Part shown: positions 56,498 through 64,000 of the stretch, one piece after another | Position numbering within the stretch: position 1 is the first letter of the stretch | Layout: every line of letters starts with the position of its first letter | NCBI GenBank assembly: GCA_958296105.1 | Contig: OY282441.1 | Span: 655,800-719,799, forward strand | Direction of reading: 5' to 3' | From: an uncultured Dehalococcoidia bacterium | GTDB lineage: Bacteria; Chloroflexota; Dehalococcoidia; Lucifugimonadales; UBA1123 | DNA length: 64,000 nucleotides | Notes under the pieces: model-generated | Databases searched by the model: none | Seen by the model: the letters and a program-made list of their open reading frames with translations, nothing else | What the model was told of the DNA's origin: nothing | Position numbers and translations under genes: made by a program

Positions 56498-58486
56498 CTA
56501 CGCGCCGGCGGGGTGGGCGCCGCGTGGGACGGAGACGACGGCGGGCGCGGGACGGCGGCGGGGGGAGAGGGCGATCAGCGATCCGAGCAGCAGCACGGGG
56601 CCGGACGCCCACATCCACCAGACCATCGGGTTGATCAGCACGCGGAACACGGCCTGGCCGTCTCCGGAAAATTCGGACGGCACTATGTAGAAGTCCTCGA
56701 TGGGTGTGCTGTGTATCGCGCCAATAGTCGAGGCGATGCGGAACTGCGGGTACTCGGCCTTGAAGGGTTCCATCACGCCCAAGTATCTGTCGCCGGAGTA
56801 GACGTCGAATCGCGCGTAGGCCTCCTCCCTGTCGGGGAAGCTGGTGTGAGTCGTTCCCATGTAGGTGAAGGAGTAGTCGCCGAGTGTTCGGGTGTCGCCG
56901 GGGCGCATGACGAAATCGCGCTGAACGCTGTAGAACGAGGATGCGGCGGCGCCGGCGGCGAGCATGATGATGGCGAGGTGGACGACGTATCCGCCGTAGC
57001 GCGGTCGGTTGGCGGCGAGCAGTCTTGCGAAGGCGAGGTGGTACGGCTCGCCGGCTCGGTGGCGCGAGAGTGTTCCGCGCAGCCACTCCTGGCCTATGCC
57101 CGCCACGACCAAGGCGCAGGTCGCGGACGCCAGCAGCGCCACCGGTCGGGTGACGCCGAGCGCGGCGAGCGCGACTGTGGCGGCGAGCGCGAACGCGAGA
57201 GGCCAGCGCAGCATCCTGAACATGTTTCGGGGCGCGGCGCGCCGCCAGGGGAGGATGGGGCCCACTCCCATTAGAAGGACGATTCCCAGAAGCATGGGGC
57301 CGTTGACTCTGTTGAAGAACGGCTGGCCGACGGTGACCACCGTGTCGCTGGCGGCCTCCGAGAAGATTGGAAAGATCGTCCCCCACAGGGTGGCGAACGC
57401 CACGGCGAGGAACAGGACGTTCTGGGTGAGGAACGCGCTTTCGCGCGAGAGTATCGACTCCAGTCTGCCTCGACTCCTGAGGGACGGGGATTTCCAGATG
57501 AAGGCGGCTGTGGACGCTATCAGCGTCACCGCCATGAACAGCAGGAACAGCCAGCCCATCGTCGACTGGGCGAACGAGTGGACGGACGGGACTGGGCCGC
57601 CGCGGTTGATGAACATGCCGAGCTGCGCCATAGTGAAGGCGATGATGATGATTGCCATGTTCCACATTCTGAACATGCCGCGCCGCTTCTGAACCATTAT
57701 GGAGTGGACGAAGGCGGTCATGGCGAGCCAAGGCATGAGGGCGGAGTTCTCGACGGGGTCCCAAGCCCAGTATCCGCCCCAGCCGAGTATGGTGTACGCC
57801 CACCACGAGCCGAGCATCAGCCCAAAGGTGAGGACGAGCCACGCTATCATGCCCCACAGCCGGCCCTGATCGACCCACTCATCGCTGCCGCCCTTGTTGG
57901 CGAGCAGCGCGCCCATGGCTATGGAGAAGGGTATTGCCACTGAGACGAGTCCTGCCATCTGAAGGGGCGGGTGGATGAACATTCCGAAGTGGACGAGCAG
58001 CGGGTTGATGCCCTGCCCGTCCGCTGGGACAGCCTCCAGCCGCGCGAGCGGGTTGGCGAGAAAGAGCATGACGCCCAGCAGAAAGGCTAGTACCAATGCC
58101 ATGATTGCGGTGGCATACGGGGACGTGTACGGCAGCTTGCGCCGTATGCCGACAATGGCGGCGAGCGACATGAGGGAGAAGATCACGGCGAGATACAGCA
58201 TGGAGCCTGCGTTGCCGGCGTAGAAGGCGACCCACGTATAGGCGCGCGGCATTGCCAGATTGCTGTTCTCGGCAACGTAGCGCACTGAGAAGTCGCTGGT
58301 GACGAAGGCGTAGACGAGGGCGGCGGTGGAGACGAGCAGCAGCGCGGGGACGCTGTACATGCCGAATCTGCCGCTGACGAGCAGCTCGGAGGAGCGGCGC
58401 GCCACGCCGAGCGCGGACGCGAGCGCGGCGTACACGCAGACGACGAACGCGAGCGCCAAGGCGAGCTGTCCGGCTTCTACGATCAT
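56498..58486 (-). CDS. ccmF: Heme lyase CcmF/cytochrome c assembly protein
   Basis: CcmF (662 residues) is a polytopic membrane protein with about 15 helices that transfers heme to apocytochrome c. The tryptophan-rich WWD motif is clear (GWGGYWAWDPVENSALMPWL), preceded by the conserved histidine segment HPPLQMAGLV. The ATG at 58486 overlaps the ccmH stop (ATGA); an open frame further upstream overlaps ccmH and is not coding. Together with CcmH and the CcmI-like protein it forms a system I module, though CcmA-E are not in the window. Confidence 0.95.
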   Translation of the reverse strand: MIVEAGQLALALAFVVCVYAALASALGVARRSSELLVSGRFGMYSVPALLLVSTAALVYAFVTSDFSVRYVAENSNLAMPRAYTWVAFYAGNAGSMLYLAVIFSLMSLAAIVGIRRKLPYTSPYATAIMALVLAFLLGVMLFLANPLARLEAVPADGQGINPLLVHFGMFIHPPLQMAGLVSVAIPFSIAMGALLANKGGSDEWVDQGRLWGMIAWLVLTFGLMLGSWWAYTILGWGGYWAWDPVENSALMPWLAMTAFVHSIMVQKRRGMFRMWNMAIIIIAFTMAQLGMFINRGGPVPSVHSFAQSTMGWLFLLFMAVTLIASTAAFIWKSPSLRSRGRLESILSRESAFLTQNVLFLAVAFATLWGTIFPIFSEAASDTVVTVGQPFFNRVNGPMLLGIVLLMGVGPILPWRRAAPRNMFRMLRWPLAFALAATVALAALGVTRPVALLASATCALVVAGIGQEWLRGTLSRHRAGEPYHLAFARLLAANRPRYGGYVVHLAIIMLAAGAAASSFYSVQRDFVMRPGDTRTLGDYSFTYMGTTHTSFPDREEAYARFDVYSGDRYLGVMEPFKAEYPQFRIASTIGAIHSTPIEDFYIVPSEFSGDGQAVFRVLINPMVWWMWASGPVLLLGSLIALSPRRRPAPAVVSVPRGAHPAGA

Positions 58487-59004
58487 CCGCCGTCCTCTCG
58501 GGGGCGCGGAGGCGGACCTTCGGCGGGGTCGGGGTCCAGGGCGCCTTCCAGTCTGGCCAGGTAGGCTGACCGAGCGGAGTCGTCTTCCCCGTCCCTGCCC
58601 GTCTGCGTGGAGGGCGGCGCGGCGCGCATCCAGCGCAGGGTCAGCAGCAGCGCGGCGAGCGCGAGAGCGAACGCCACGGGCGGGACGAACCAAGCGGCGA
58701 GGCCGAACCCGCTGGTGGGCGGTTCGAGCAGGACGCTGGGGCCGTACCTCTCCACGAAGAAGTCTCTGATCTGATCGTCGCTCCAGCCCTCGGCGAGCTT
58801 CTCGCTCACGATGGCGCGCATCTGACCGGCGAGGGCGTTCTGGCTCTGGTCTATGGACTCGCCGGGACAGACGGGGCACATGATGGTCTGGTTCAGCTGC
58901 TGCGCTCTGCGCTCGACGTGGGGAACGTCGCGCTGGGCGGAGATGACGCATGCCGCCAGCGTGAGGGCGGCGGCGAGCAGTATGGCTGTGGATGCCGATT
59001 TCAC
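58483..59004 (-). CDS. ccmH: Cytochrome c-type biogenesis protein CcmH
   Basis: CcmH (173 residues) has a lipoprotein-like signal (ALTLAAC), the redox motif CPVC at 43-46 in IMCPVCPGESIDQSQNALAGQ, then SDDQIRDFFVERYGPSVLLEPP and a C-terminal membrane helix. It keeps apocytochrome cysteines reduced for heme attachment. It is the first gene of the ccmH-ccmF-ccmI-like operon. Its likely clients in this window include the di-heme cytochrome at 12.4-13.8 kb. Confidence 0.94.
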   Translation of the reverse strand: MKSASTAILLAAALTLAACVISAQRDVPHVERRAQQLNQTIMCPVCPGESIDQSQNALAGQMRAIVSEKLAEGWSDDQIRDFFVERYGPSVLLEPPTSGFGLAAWFVPPVAFALALAALLLTLRWMRAAPPSTQTGRDGEDDSARSAYLARLEGALDPDPAEGPPPRPREDGG

Positions 59005-59321
59005 GGGGTCAATTATAGCGGATCCAAGGGGGTTGTCTGAATCCCGATTTTTACGCTATCCCCGCGATGTGCGATGGAGGATGGGCATGACTCGAAATTC
59101 CAGGATCCGGAGCGTCGAGGTTCTTCTTTAAGAGCAACGTCCGAATTTAGGGCGTGTTAACGCTAACTCGTCTGGAAGTGTTGCTGTTCCTAAAGTCTAT
59201 CGAAGCTCATGGGGTTGGAAACGGAACTCACACAAGCTCAAGTTGAGCTAATACAGCACTGTATGCCTGTACAACGTGGAAATATCAGCATCCTCGCATC
59301 GTTCTTCGAGCCACTCCTCCA

Positions 59322-61829
59322 CTATTTCCGAGTTGGAATATCTCGTAGAATGCTCGCGTCGAGAGACGAGAAAACATCTGGGTACAGCAAACCCCGTGTT
59401 TTCATCACTTCATACAGGTCATTGTTAAGACTTAGGGGAGTTGTCCGTACTGCTGCATCCCACAGTGCGCTGACCAATCTGTCGCCGAGTTCCATGAACT
59501 GCTGTAATTCGACGACCTTCATGTCCGGCGAGGGACTCGCGTTATCGGTAGTCGGCGACAAAGGTCCGACGAAAACCGGAATAATTTCCGACGGCTGATG
59601 GTTGTCCTTTACCCATTGAACGTGGTTATGCAGCTGACCCACGTAGTCTTTTCGGTAGAATGATGTCTGTTGTTTGCCAGTCTTTACCTCCATGCAGACG
59701 GCGGCCCCATCTTCTCCAAGCCAAAGAACGTCTGGACCCGTACCAGATTCATTATCTGGCCTTGTGGATCTCAGGCCGAGATATTGACCCAGACAACGCA
59801 GGGCTTCTTCCGTCTGACGCCAAGACCCATTCCCGTTAAGTGGCACAAGATCTTGGGTGATCGTCTTGGGAATCTCAACGGAGATGGAATTCGAGTGTCC
59901 GATCCGCATTTGTTCTGCGACATGCGACACTTGTGGCGGAACCGGTGTCGCCGTAGCTGGTGGACTCGGGGTATGACGCGGCATATCGGATTGGGCTACA
60001 TAGGCTCTCCCGTAAAAATGCGCGGCATTCGTGTCGTCACCGCCCATCTCGAAAGCGAAACCGAGCCATAAGCTCAACCATGCTCCAGTATATTGACTAA
60101 ACTCAAAGGCATCTGGAAGAACCGCGTCCAAAACACCCGCCGCACTCTGGAAATCCCTGTCCCAAAAGGCTTTCCCGAATCTTGCTTCAGCGAGAGCAAC
60201 TTCGAGCGCTTTCTCCATGTCAATTGGATCGCTTTCAGAAGACAAATCCCTCATGTTGTCTGTGTAGAACTGGATCCATCCAGGGGCGCGATCAAGGCAA
60301 GCGGCGGCGGCTGAAGCTAGCCCGTCGGTATCTTGCGCGCTCTTGGAGACGTCTTCCCCGATTTGTATCTGCTTTTGCAGGAACTTGGGCAGCAGAGAGC
60401 GGTTACGCGGTAGAAGAAGCCATTCCACCAAACCCTTTCCAGTAAGTAGAACGACTCCGTGATCACTCATACCTCTTGAGATGCGTCCAAAACTTTGGAC
60501 GATCCGCGATGCCAACATACTGCGCAGACTATTTTGCATGTTCAACCGCTCCCATTGGAAACGTTCCAAAGGGCCCGATCCTGTTGGCAGTTCGTCTAGC
60601 ACCATCATCCGGCAAGTGTCCCCGGGCAGGTCTATACCGTCATATCTGGCAGCGAGTATCAGCTTTTTCGGTGGTTTGGCATTGCGAAACGAATCGACGG
60701 CTTGTGGTACGTTGGGGGGTGGCTGGGCTATCTCGGACCACTTCTTACCCCCAGAAAAACTGGGAACCAGTATCAACGCCTTTTTGTCCTTTATGACCTC
60801 CTTGGCTGACGCTACGTCATCATCATCTACCCCTTCGACTACGGACGGGATGAGTATCATCCTTTCGCACTCGCCTGCTGTGGTGGATGGAGCCACTATC
60901 CTGTCAGGCTGGCGGCCAAAAGCCCTTACGAAGCTGTCGGGGGCGCTCAATGTTGCCGACAAGTAAACTCGCCTAACTCCCTTGTTAAAGTAAGGCAGCG
61001 TGGAAACTGGCACTACCGGGGGCGTAAGTGTTACTTCCTTATCGGAAATTAAGAGACAGCACAGGTCTTCATGGTCTCGAATATGCTCCCAAGAAAACAT
61101 AGTGCTGAGCGGTTCCCTGAGATTGGCGCTGAGGAGTAATCGGCGCAGTTCTCTGACATTACGCCGTACCTCGGATGGGTGTGCGAAAAACTGGCTTGAG
61201 GATTCCCCACTGGAAACTTCAGCATAGCTGCTCTCCAAGCCTACCGAATCGTGATATGGTCGAAACAACGCGACTATCTGTTCATAGGTTTCAGTCAATT
61301 CCGCACGGGCAATCGATAGCGAGAATTGGTCGCGCAGAATATGTTCGGCGGTATGGGCGTCGTCGAATATGACGGCAGCTACATCGCCCGACCTAAATCG
61401 AGTTTTGCCGTTAAATAGCGCTTGATATGTGGTTACGCATGGAGCTTCAGCGCGATGGTATAGGCCATCAGGTGAAAATTTCCCGTGGTAATAAGTTGTC
61501 GCTGGCAGCCCATAATCCCTAGCTTTGTTAGCAGTCTGCTCAACAAGCTGAATCGAGTTACATGCGTAAACAACCTTACGCCGGGTCTCGTTCACCAAAG
61601 ATTGGGCGATGAGCAACCCTACTAGGGTCTTTCCTGCACCCGTATTCAGGACAACTGCCACGTCGTTCAAGGCCCTGTGGTCGTTCCATTCGCGTAAAGC
61701 ATCCCCTTGAGCCAACCAAAGGTCATTTATATTGCCGTCGGTAACGGCGGATGCTTGGAAAATCTCTATGGGATCTGTCGGTTTTGCTTGCTGGCTCTGT
61801 ACTTGGATTTTGGAAAAGTCGAAGCTCAT
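59322..61829 (-). CDS. DinG/XPD-like helicase fused to a PD-(D/E)XK nuclease domain
   Basis: This 835-residue protein is a two-domain candidate defence or repair enzyme. The SF2 helicase part has Walker A TGAGKT (63-68), motif II DDAH (156-159), SAT (291-293), the DinG/XPD-type RYDGIDLPGDTC and motif VI QSFGRISR (445-452). No iron-sulfur cysteine cluster is evident. A TPR-like stretch (about 580-615) is followed by a PD-(D/E)XK domain: GPD (698-700), then CMEVKTGK with Glu714 and Lys716. AAGGAG precedes the ATG at 61829. Base composition is clearly less GC-rich than neighbouring genes, and a decayed transposase lies just upstream, both suggesting horizontal acquisition. Confidence 0.85.
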   Translation of the reverse strand: MSFDFSKIQVQSQQAKPTDPIEIFQASAVTDGNINDLWLAQGDALREWNDHRALNDVAVVLNTGAGKTLVGLLIAQSLVNETRRKVVYACNSIQLVEQTANKARDYGLPATTYYHGKFSPDGLYHRAEAPCVTTYQALFNGKTRFRSGDVAAVIFDDAHTAEHILRDQFSLSIARAELTETYEQIVALFRPYHDSVGLESSYAEVSSGESSSQFFAHPSEVRRNVRELRRLLLSANLREPLSTMFSWEHIRDHEDLCCLLISDKEVTLTPPVVPVSTLPYFNKGVRRVYLSATLSAPDSFVRAFGRQPDRIVAPSTTAGECERMILIPSVVEGVDDDDVASAKEVIKDKKALILVPSFSGGKKWSEIAQPPPNVPQAVDSFRNAKPPKKLILAARYDGIDLPGDTCRMMVLDELPTGSGPLERFQWERLNMQNSLRSMLASRIVQSFGRISRGMSDHGVVLLTGKGLVEWLLLPRNRSLLPKFLQKQIQIGEDVSKSAQDTDGLASAAAACLDRAPGWIQFYTDNMRDLSSESDPIDMEKALEVALAEARFGKAFWDRDFQSAAGVLDAVLPDAFEFSQYTGAWLSLWLGFAFEMGGDDTNAAHFYGRAYVAQSDMPRHTPSPPATATPVPPQVSHVAEQMRIGHSNSISVEIPKTITQDLVPLNGNGSWRQTEEALRCLGQYLGLRSTRPDNESGTGPDVLWLGEDGAAVCMEVKTGKQQTSFYRKDYVGQLHNHVQWVKDNHQPSEIIPVFVGPLSPTTDNASPSPDMKVVELQQFMELGDRLVSALWDAAVRTTPLSLNNDLYEVMKTRGLLYPDVFSSLDASILRDIPTRK

Positions 61830-61904
61830 CTCCCTACGCTCCTTTGCGGTTTGTTTCGTTTGCCGGGATCTCATTCACCACTGGCAATAAGCTATCTGTG
61901 TTCA

Positions 61905-62440
61905 TCAAACAGATTTATTATAGACCGTTAAAAGGGGATTGGCTAGAAGCCATCTCAATAAATGCCTGAGCAAGATGACGATGTATCCGAGATGAACGAA
62001 GCCGAGCCAGCAGTCGGCATGGTACTCATACCTGACCGCCAATCTGCGGAAGCTGCCCCAGCCAAGCGAACACAGTCTCTCGACCTTCCAGCGTTTCCTG
62101 TAACGCGCAGCGGTCGTCCGTCCTGGGTCATTGAGAGCAACATCGAGGGGGGCGGAGTCGTAAGCGCGGTCGCCGATGGGTCTTTGGGGCAGCTCGTCGA
62201 CCAACATGTCTTCCAACGTGGCTTCTACGAGTCTGACCTCCATGAGGCGAAGCGCTCTCGGTGTGTACGGCGACAGGAAGACCGGAACGGTCTGCCACTG
62301 CCATGAGCTTCGTATCCCTGCCACGCTTGGTCATTCCAACCTGTTTTGGCAGCTGCGAATGGATAGGTTCGGGCGCGTCCTGCCAGCGCTCCCAAAATAG
62401 CGCCTGCCAAATTGGGACGCTTCCCCAGTTGGGGGTTGGG
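61905..62440 (-). pseudogene. IS5-type DDE transposase remnant, frameshifted
   Basis: This is the C-terminal half of an IS5-family transposase. [20 protein letters not shown] and HTESASPH occur in one frame, then [25 protein letters not shown] and RYRKRWKVERL...FRRLAVRYEYH in the next frame. The join at about 62241 needs deletion of one G (CATGGAGG where CATGAGG is expected). The N-terminal region is missing or scrambled. I see no clear terminal inverted repeats, so the element is dead. Confidence 0.8.
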
Positions 62441-62704
62441 GAATTTCGTTGGCGGCTGGTGGTACAATGGCTACGAAGCGGGTGGCGCGCCTCGTTCTTC
62501 TATATATTCCTGTATATGTTCTGCTCGCAGCCGATTGGGGCGAACGATCTGATACAATCGGGCAGGCGCGCGGATGGCGGACAGTACGGTCTTCATGCGG
62601 ATTTGGGGTTCTGTCAGAATCGGGGTTCGCGGGATGGATCGGCGCGTGTTCGCGATGGCGCGTATTCATCGAAACTGTGCGGAAGCTGTGTGAGGAGCAA
62701 ACCG

Positions 62705-63688
62705 ATGTCCGTTCTACTTGTCGCATCAGATCGGCCCGGCGCGGGGAAGACGGCGGTGGCCGTCGGGCTGGCTCGCGTAGCGCGGCGGGCAGGCATCGGC
62801 GCGGCGGCGTTCAAGCCGTTCGCATCGAGCGCGGACGACCGCGACGCTCGCGTCATCGGCGAGCTGGCGAATCGGGCGCCGGACGGCTGGCCCATGTCGA
62901 TCGGCGATTCGGGGCCGACTGCGGACGACCTGCGCTCGACGGCAGGCGCGCTCGAAGACGCGGGCGCGGAGCTGTCCATCGTGGAGCTTCCGTCTGCGGC
63001 GGGGCCCGAAGGGGCAAGGGCGGCGGCGGACGCGCTGGGCGCAAGCGCGCTGCTTGTGGCAGGCTATCGCCGAGGTCTGACGGGGGATGATCTGAAGGGC
63101 TGGCGCGACAGGCTGGGCGACAGGCTCATCGGCGCTCTGGTGAACGGGGTCACGAGATACATGGGGACGGAGGCGAGGAACGTCCTCGCTCCGTCTGTGG
63201 AAGGCGCGGGCGTGAAGTGTCTGGGGCTGATACCCGAAGACAGGCTGATGCTGTCGGTCTCCATCGAGGAGGCGCGGGCAGGGCTTGGCGGTCGGTACGT
63301 GGTGGACGAAGGCGACACGAACGGGCCGATCGAGTGGTTCCAGGTCGGCGGGATGAGCCTAGATCCGGGGGAGCTGCGCTTCGGCCTGTACGAGAACAAC
63401 GCCGTGGTCGTCAGGGGGGACAGGCCGGACATACAGATGTCTGCGCTGAACGCCTCCGCCTCGTGTCTCGTGCTGACCGGGGGCATCGAGCCTATCGAGT
63501 ACATCCTCTACGAGGCGCGCGAGGAGGAGACGCCGATCATGGTCGTCGAGCCGGATACGCTGGCGACTATGGCCGCGCTGGAAGGGGTCAGCGCAGGGGC
63601 GCGGATGGACGGCGAGGTGAAGGCGCGACGGTTCAGCGAGCTATTGGAAGCTCACGTGGATATGGACGCGCTCCTGCCGCCCAAGTAG
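62705..63688 (+). CDS. BioD-like P-loop/DRTGG-domain protein
   Basis: This 327-residue protein starts MSVLLVASDRPGAGKTAVAVGLA, a dethiobiotin-synthetase-like P-loop. After the ATPase-like half come a linker (GLGGRYVVDEGDTNG) and a C-terminal DRTGG-type domain (ENNAVVVRGDRPDIQMSALNASASCLVLTGG). The layout resembles the N-terminal region of long phosphotransacetylases and stand-alone AAA_26-DRTGG proteins, which are thought to sense nucleotides. No Pta catalytic domain follows. GAGGAG eight bases upstream supports the ATG at 62705. An extended -10-like TGG-TACAAT occurs at 62460-62468. Confidence 0.8.
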   Translation: MSVLLVASDRPGAGKTAVAVGLARVARRAGIGAAAFKPFASSADDRDARVIGELANRAPDGWPMSIGDSGPTADDLRSTAGALEDAGAELSIVELPSAAGPEGARAAADALGASALLVAGYRRGLTGDDLKGWRDRLGDRLIGALVNGVTRYMGTEARNVLAPSVEGAGVKCLGLIPEDRLMLSVSIEEARAGLGGRYVVDEGDTNGPIEWFQVGGMSLDPGELRFGLYENNAVVVRGDRPDIQMSALNASASCLVLTGGIEPIEYILYEAREEETPIMVVEPDTLATMAALEGVSAGARMDGEVKARRFSELLEAHVDMDALLPPK

Positions 63689-63915
63689 GGCGAATCCAAC
63701 GGCCTGTGGGAGTGTGGGCGATCCGAGCCGCATCCGCAAGCGACGGCGCGCTGGGGAAGGATCAGTTGTCCAAGCTGCCGGGGAACTCGCCGGCGGGTAT
63801 TCTCCGCTCGCGCTGGCATTACATCTGGGGTTCGTCATCTTTGGGTTCATCGTTGATGCGATACGCAATAGTGTTAACATGCCCTAGCATATTGAGCATT
63901 AGAGGCATCTTTCAA

Positions 63916-64000
63916 TCATATTCCTAGTGTCTTCCGTAACTGTCTATATTGACCGTTGGATGCTATGTTTTCGAGCCGGTTCTTCTGGTATTTCTTGATG
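63916..64000 (-). CDS. Possible 3' end of a gene entering from the right edge
   Basis: On the minus strand the last 27 codons of an open frame (KKYQKNRLENIASNGQYRQL, RKTLGI, stop) run in from the window edge. Composition is AT-richer than the neighbouring housekeeping genes. The residues look like a helical C-terminus, but the fragment is too short to assign. The gap 63689-63915 shows no gene. Confidence 0.4.
   Translation of the reverse strand, partial: IKKYQKNRLENIASNGQYRQLRKTLGI

Noticed and set aside
59005-59321. Possible gene between ccmH and the helicase-nuclease
   Set aside because: Only short frames without ribosome-binding sites or motifs; the sequence is degenerate and AT-richer. 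I see nothing supportable in this 317-base gap.

Overview
This is a 64 kb, GC-rich chromosomal window with densely packed genes on both strands. The gene content suggests a member of the Chloroflexota, possibly SAR202/Dehalococcoidia-like. The pointers are coenzyme F420 genes (cofC, cofD) with LLM-type oxidoreductases, a tandem Uma2 array, TTG/GTG starts, and many CCCTCTCCCT...AGGGAGAGGG palindromes. This placement is inference from gene content; the window holds no rRNA gene or other direct taxonomic marker.

Layout. 1-4.9 kb: cytidylate kinase (cut by the left edge), plsC, glmS and an MFS exporter. 4.9-6.3 kb: four tandem coiled-coil membrane proteins. 6.3-10.8 kb: a GatC-like/amidase pair, an alpha/beta hydrolase and a gamma-carboxylase-like membrane protein. 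10.8-15.6 kb: palindromic repeats and an imelysin/di-heme cytochrome operon whose last gene is frameshifted. 15.6-22.5 kb: rpsO-pnp, dapB, a coiled-coil protein with an echoed 5' end, asd and dapA. 22.5-29.9 kb: threonine dehydratase, endonuclease III, a HEAT protein, an AcoX/NAD-kinase-like protein, gamma-glutamyltransferase, a TPR protein and an EVE protein. 30-33.6 kb: a histidine kinase/response regulator pair and a second cytidylate-kinase-like protein. 33.8-37.1 kb: a B12-type ABC importer under a cobalamin riboswitch with a terminator. 37.3-44 kb: a candidate structured RNA, gyrB, cysteine synthase, an orphan FitA antitoxin with a broken toxin, and ligA. 44-50.8 kb: LLM-cofC-cofD, recF, a sirtuin, a WD40 protein and a methyltransferase. 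51-56.2 kb: DinB, a second LLM enzyme and four near-identical Uma2 genes. 56.1-59 kb: ccmH-ccmF-ccmI-like cytochrome c maturation genes. 59-62.5 kb: a compositionally different island with a DinG/XPD-like helicase fused to a PD-(D/E)XK nuclease, next to a decayed IS5-type transposase. 62.7-64 kb: a BioD-like/DRTGG protein and the edge of another gene.

Functionally the core is housekeeping: lysine/threonine synthesis, cell-wall amino sugar, DNA replication and repair, and RNA decay. Around it sit nutrient uptake (B12, probably iron), F420 redox enzymes and heme attachment. The most distinctive structural theme is repeated local tandem duplication. Gene 3' ends are echoed downstream of at least four genes, one gene's 5' end is echoed upstream, and a whole gene plus its neighbour's tail is amplified between 7-bp microhomologies. 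The best candidate for an undescribed system is the single-gene helicase-nuclease at 59.3-61.8 kb.
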